Source: Gammaproteobacteria bacterium (GTDB lineage Bacteria > Pseudomonadota > Gammaproteobacteria > CAJXQU01). From it: 5,872 nucleotides of DNA. Each line of letters starts with the position of its first letter. The first letter of the stretch is position 1. This document shows positions 4,272 to 5,872 of the stretch, piece after piece. The stretch is taken from contig JALSSM010000003.1 of the NCBI GenBank assembly GCA_026984275.1, positions 1-5,872 of the forward strand, written 5' to 3'. A program made the translations under genes and the position numbers. The notes under the pieces were generated by a model. It did not search any database. It was not told the DNA's origin and worked only from the letters and a program-made list of their open reading frames with translations.

Positions 4272-5459
4272 ATGACCACACAATCAACAGAACCATTTCT
4301 TGAGTGGCCGGAAAAATTTAATGAAGTTCCCAAAGCAGTTTTTGAAATGAAGGAACTCTGGCCTAAAGAACTTGAAACCATTTTTTATGGCGAAGAATGG
4401 CATCCCATAGTACACCGCGCTGAGATTCCCAATCCTGGTGATTATAAGATGGCTGATCTCGGAGAAATACCGATCTTTGCTGTGCATGGTGATGATGGTG
4501 AGATCAGAGTTTTTCAAAATACCTGCACCCATCGAGGCACTTCTTTAGTTACTGAAAGTTCTGGTAATAAAAAAGAATTTGAATGCCCCTATCATCGTTG
4601 GTTATTCAATCTTGAAGGCGATCTGGTAGGTTGTCCTAACAGTCGTGATTTCACACCTGATTTTGATAAGAAAAACTATAGTCTGCCAATATTACGTGTC
4701 GAAGAATTCTATGGTCTTTTTTGGGTGACGATGAGTGATACCACTCCACCGTTAAAAGAATATCTTGGTGAAAGTTTTTATGAGCCCTTAAGCCGTGTTT
4801 TAGGTGGCGATGGACGTTTAAAATTGATCGGCTATCAAAAAGTTATGTATGATTGTAACTGGAAAGCTTACTGCGATAATGATGGCTATCATGCACCATT
4901 ACTACATAAAGCGTTTGCTTTATTAAACTGGCAAGGCGGCAAGGGCTTTCAGAAGGTAACCGAGAATGGACATTTGGCATTCGAGTCTGAACTTAAAATT
5001 CCCGAACAGATCACCACACTAAAAGATGGTGAAATTTTAGACTTTAAAGACACCAGTACAAGTACGGGATCGATTGTTTTAATGGCTTTTCCTCTCACCG
5101 TATTCAGTAAACACTTGGATATGCTGAACGTGCGATACGCTTTTCCAAAAGGGCCAAAGGGACTGGAAGTTCATTACGCTTATTTTTCTCACGAAGATGA
5201 TAGTGAGGAGATGGTAAAACACAGGATCAGACAGTCCAGTAATTTACTTGGGCCTTGTGGGTTGATCAGTATGGAAGATGCTTCCGTTTTTTCCCGTATT
5301 GATAAGGGTAATAAAACCCCGGGCAATGCGGTGTTCCAGAAGGGTGTTAAAGATGAGTTTTCTTTGGCCTTTGAGGTTAAGCAAAACGATGAATCAGGCA
5401 ACCTGCCACGCTGGGAGCATTACAGAAAACGAATGGGTTTTGGGAGAACACAATTATGA
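4272..5459 (+). CDS. Aromatic-ring-hydroxylating oxygenase, alpha (Rieske) subunit
   Basis: This 395-residue catalytic subunit of a Rieske non-heme iron oxygenase inserts oxygen into an aromatic ring using electrons from a reductase or ferredoxin. The N-terminal Rieske domain carries the [2Fe-2S] ligands Cys85 and His87 (NTCTHRG) and Cys105 and His108 (CPYHRW). The catalytic domain has NWKAYCDNDGYHAPLLH: bridging Asp204 and iron ligands His207 and His212. The third iron ligand is probably Asp336 in SMEDASVF. All key residues are present, so it should be active. Length is somewhat below the roughly 420-450 of naphthalene- or biphenyl-type alpha subunits. The Gly normally after CPYH is Arg here, so it may belong to a less studied branch; the substrate cannot be named. 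The beta gene overlaps its stop by four bases. The ribosome site (GAGA, eight bases before ATG) is weak. No ferredoxin or reductase gene is in view. Confidence 0.92.
   Translation: MTTQSTEPFLEWPEKFNEVPKAVFEMKELWPKELETIFYGEEWHPIVHRAEIPNPGDYKMADLGEIPIFAVHGDDGEIRVFQNTCTHRGTSLVTESSGNKKEFECPYHRWLFNLEGDLVGCPNSRDFTPDFDKKNYSLPILRVEEFYGLFWVTMSDTTPPLKEYLGESFYEPLSRVLGGDGRLKLIGYQKVMYDCNWKAYCDNDGYHAPLLHKAFALLNWQGGKGFQKVTENGHLAFESELKIPEQITTLKDGEILDFKDTSTSTGSIVLMAFPLTVFSKHLDMLNVRYAFPKGPKGLEVHYAYFSHEDDSEEMVKHRIRQSSNLLGPCGLISMEDASVFSRIDKGNKTPGNAVFQKGVKDEFSLAFEVKQNDESGNLPRWEHYRKRMGFGRTQL
5443..5446 (+). promoter_or_regulatory. Ribosome binding site of the beta subunit, inside the alpha gene
   Basis: GGAG lies nine bases before ATG 5456, within the last codons of the alpha gene. 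With the ATGA overlap it supports coupled translation of the two subunits. Confidence 0.55.
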
Positions 5460-5872
5460 AATCTATTTCTACAGATGTTGTGTTCGCAATAGAAGACCTG
5501 AATCGAAATTATATCTGTGCATTGGACAAACTTAATATGGATGCCTGGTTAGATTGTTTTCATGAGGATGGTACTTATACTTTTATTGCCGAAGAAAATG
5601 AGCGACGTGGGCTTCCAATTGCCTTCATGCTCGATGATTGTTATGCGCGTCTTCAGGATCGCGTTGCTCAGGTTGATGACATTCAAATTGACTCTACTGA
5701 GCATTATCAGACACGACACTTTACGCAGCTAACCTCGGTCAATGAACTGGCAGAGGATCAATTTAAAGCGGTCTTTAACTTTTCAATTTACTACACGCAG
5801 AGAGATACCAACCAAACTAAAATTCTGTGTGTGGGAAGGTATGAGGACATCGTCCATGTTAGTGCTGAGAAG
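5456..5872 (+). CDS. Aromatic-ring-hydroxylating oxygenase, beta (small) subunit, 3' end beyond the window
   Basis: The frame stays open from ATG 5456 to the right edge: 139 residues of a family usually about 160-180 long, so only the C-terminal strand or two is missing. It begins MKSISTDVVFAIEDLNRNYICALDKLNMDAWLDCF. This is the helix pair and the D-x-W-L-x-x-F stretch of the NTF2/SnoaL-like cone fold used by ring-hydroxylating oxygenase beta subunits. Later come IAFMLDDCYARLQDRVAQV, then EHYQTRHFTQLTSV, and near the cut GRYEDIVH, all typical of the family's conserved strands. Beta subunits are structural partners in an alpha3-beta3 hexamer; some affect substrate range. The start overlaps the alpha stop as ATGA, which with position and fold makes the assignment firm despite truncation. 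Confidence 0.88.
   Translation, partial: MKSISTDVVFAIEDLNRNYICALDKLNMDAWLDCFHEDGTYTFIAEENERRGLPIAFMLDDCYARLQDRVAQVDDIQIDSTEHYQTRHFTQLTSVNELAEDQFKAVFNFSIYYTQRDTNQTKILCVGRYEDIVHVSAEK

Noticed and set aside
5278..5535. 85-codon plus-strand frame across the alpha-beta junction.
   Set aside because: It overlaps two well supported genes in another frame and has no recognisable content.
1..5872. CRISPR array, tRNA, rRNA or an intact transposase gene.
   Set aside because: No regularly spaced repeats, cloverleaf sequence, rRNA segment or transposase motif was seen on either strand.

Overview
The window looks like a chromosomal stretch from an AT-rich Gram-negative bacterium, most likely a gammaproteobacterium. 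The evidence is the beta-class glutathione S-transferase, the MddA-type membrane methyltransferase, strong AGGAG ribosome binding sites, and a ring-hydroxylating oxygenase (RO) operon. A marine aromatic degrader of the Cycloclasticus kind would fit. That placement is inference, because nothing here is a taxonomic marker.

Layout. Positions 1-567 (minus) hold most of a pyridoxamine-phosphate-oxidase-like FMN-binding protein that runs off the left edge. The 568-753 gap holds a small MITE-like element (601-708), with imperfect terminal inverted repeats and a 4-bp ATAA target duplication, and a 9-bp hairpin just after the next gene. Positions 754-1476 (minus) encode a multi-membrane-span methyltransferase of the methanethiol S-methyltransferase (MddA) type. 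Positions 1483-1979 are about 500 bp of AT-rich non-coding DNA with an FNR/ANR-like palindrome. Positions 1980-2936 (plus) encode an AEC-family (auxin efflux carrier-like) transporter. A second copy of the MITE end, with a perfect 12-bp inverted repeat, fills the convergent gap (2941-3013) and supplies the stop codon of the next gene. Positions 3008-3616 (minus) encode a beta-class glutathione S-transferase. Divergent from it, 3830-4216 (plus) encodes a 128-residue protein of unknown function. It is followed by the RO alpha subunit (4272-5459) and the overlapping start of the RO beta subunit (5456-5872, cut by the edge).

How it fits together. The right half reads as a catabolic unit: an aromatic-ring-hydroxylating oxygenase with its two structural subunits translationally coupled, an unknown small protein ahead of them, and a divergent glutathione S-transferase of the class often found in aromatic degradation clusters. 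Two 16-bp palindromes with the same plan (TTAGWT-N4-AWCTAA) sit in front of the small gene and in front of the oxygenase. They are the best candidates for the binding site of a common, unseen regulator. The leader of the small gene can also form two mutually exclusive hairpins. No ferredoxin or reductase for the oxygenase lies inside the window; they may follow beyond the right edge.
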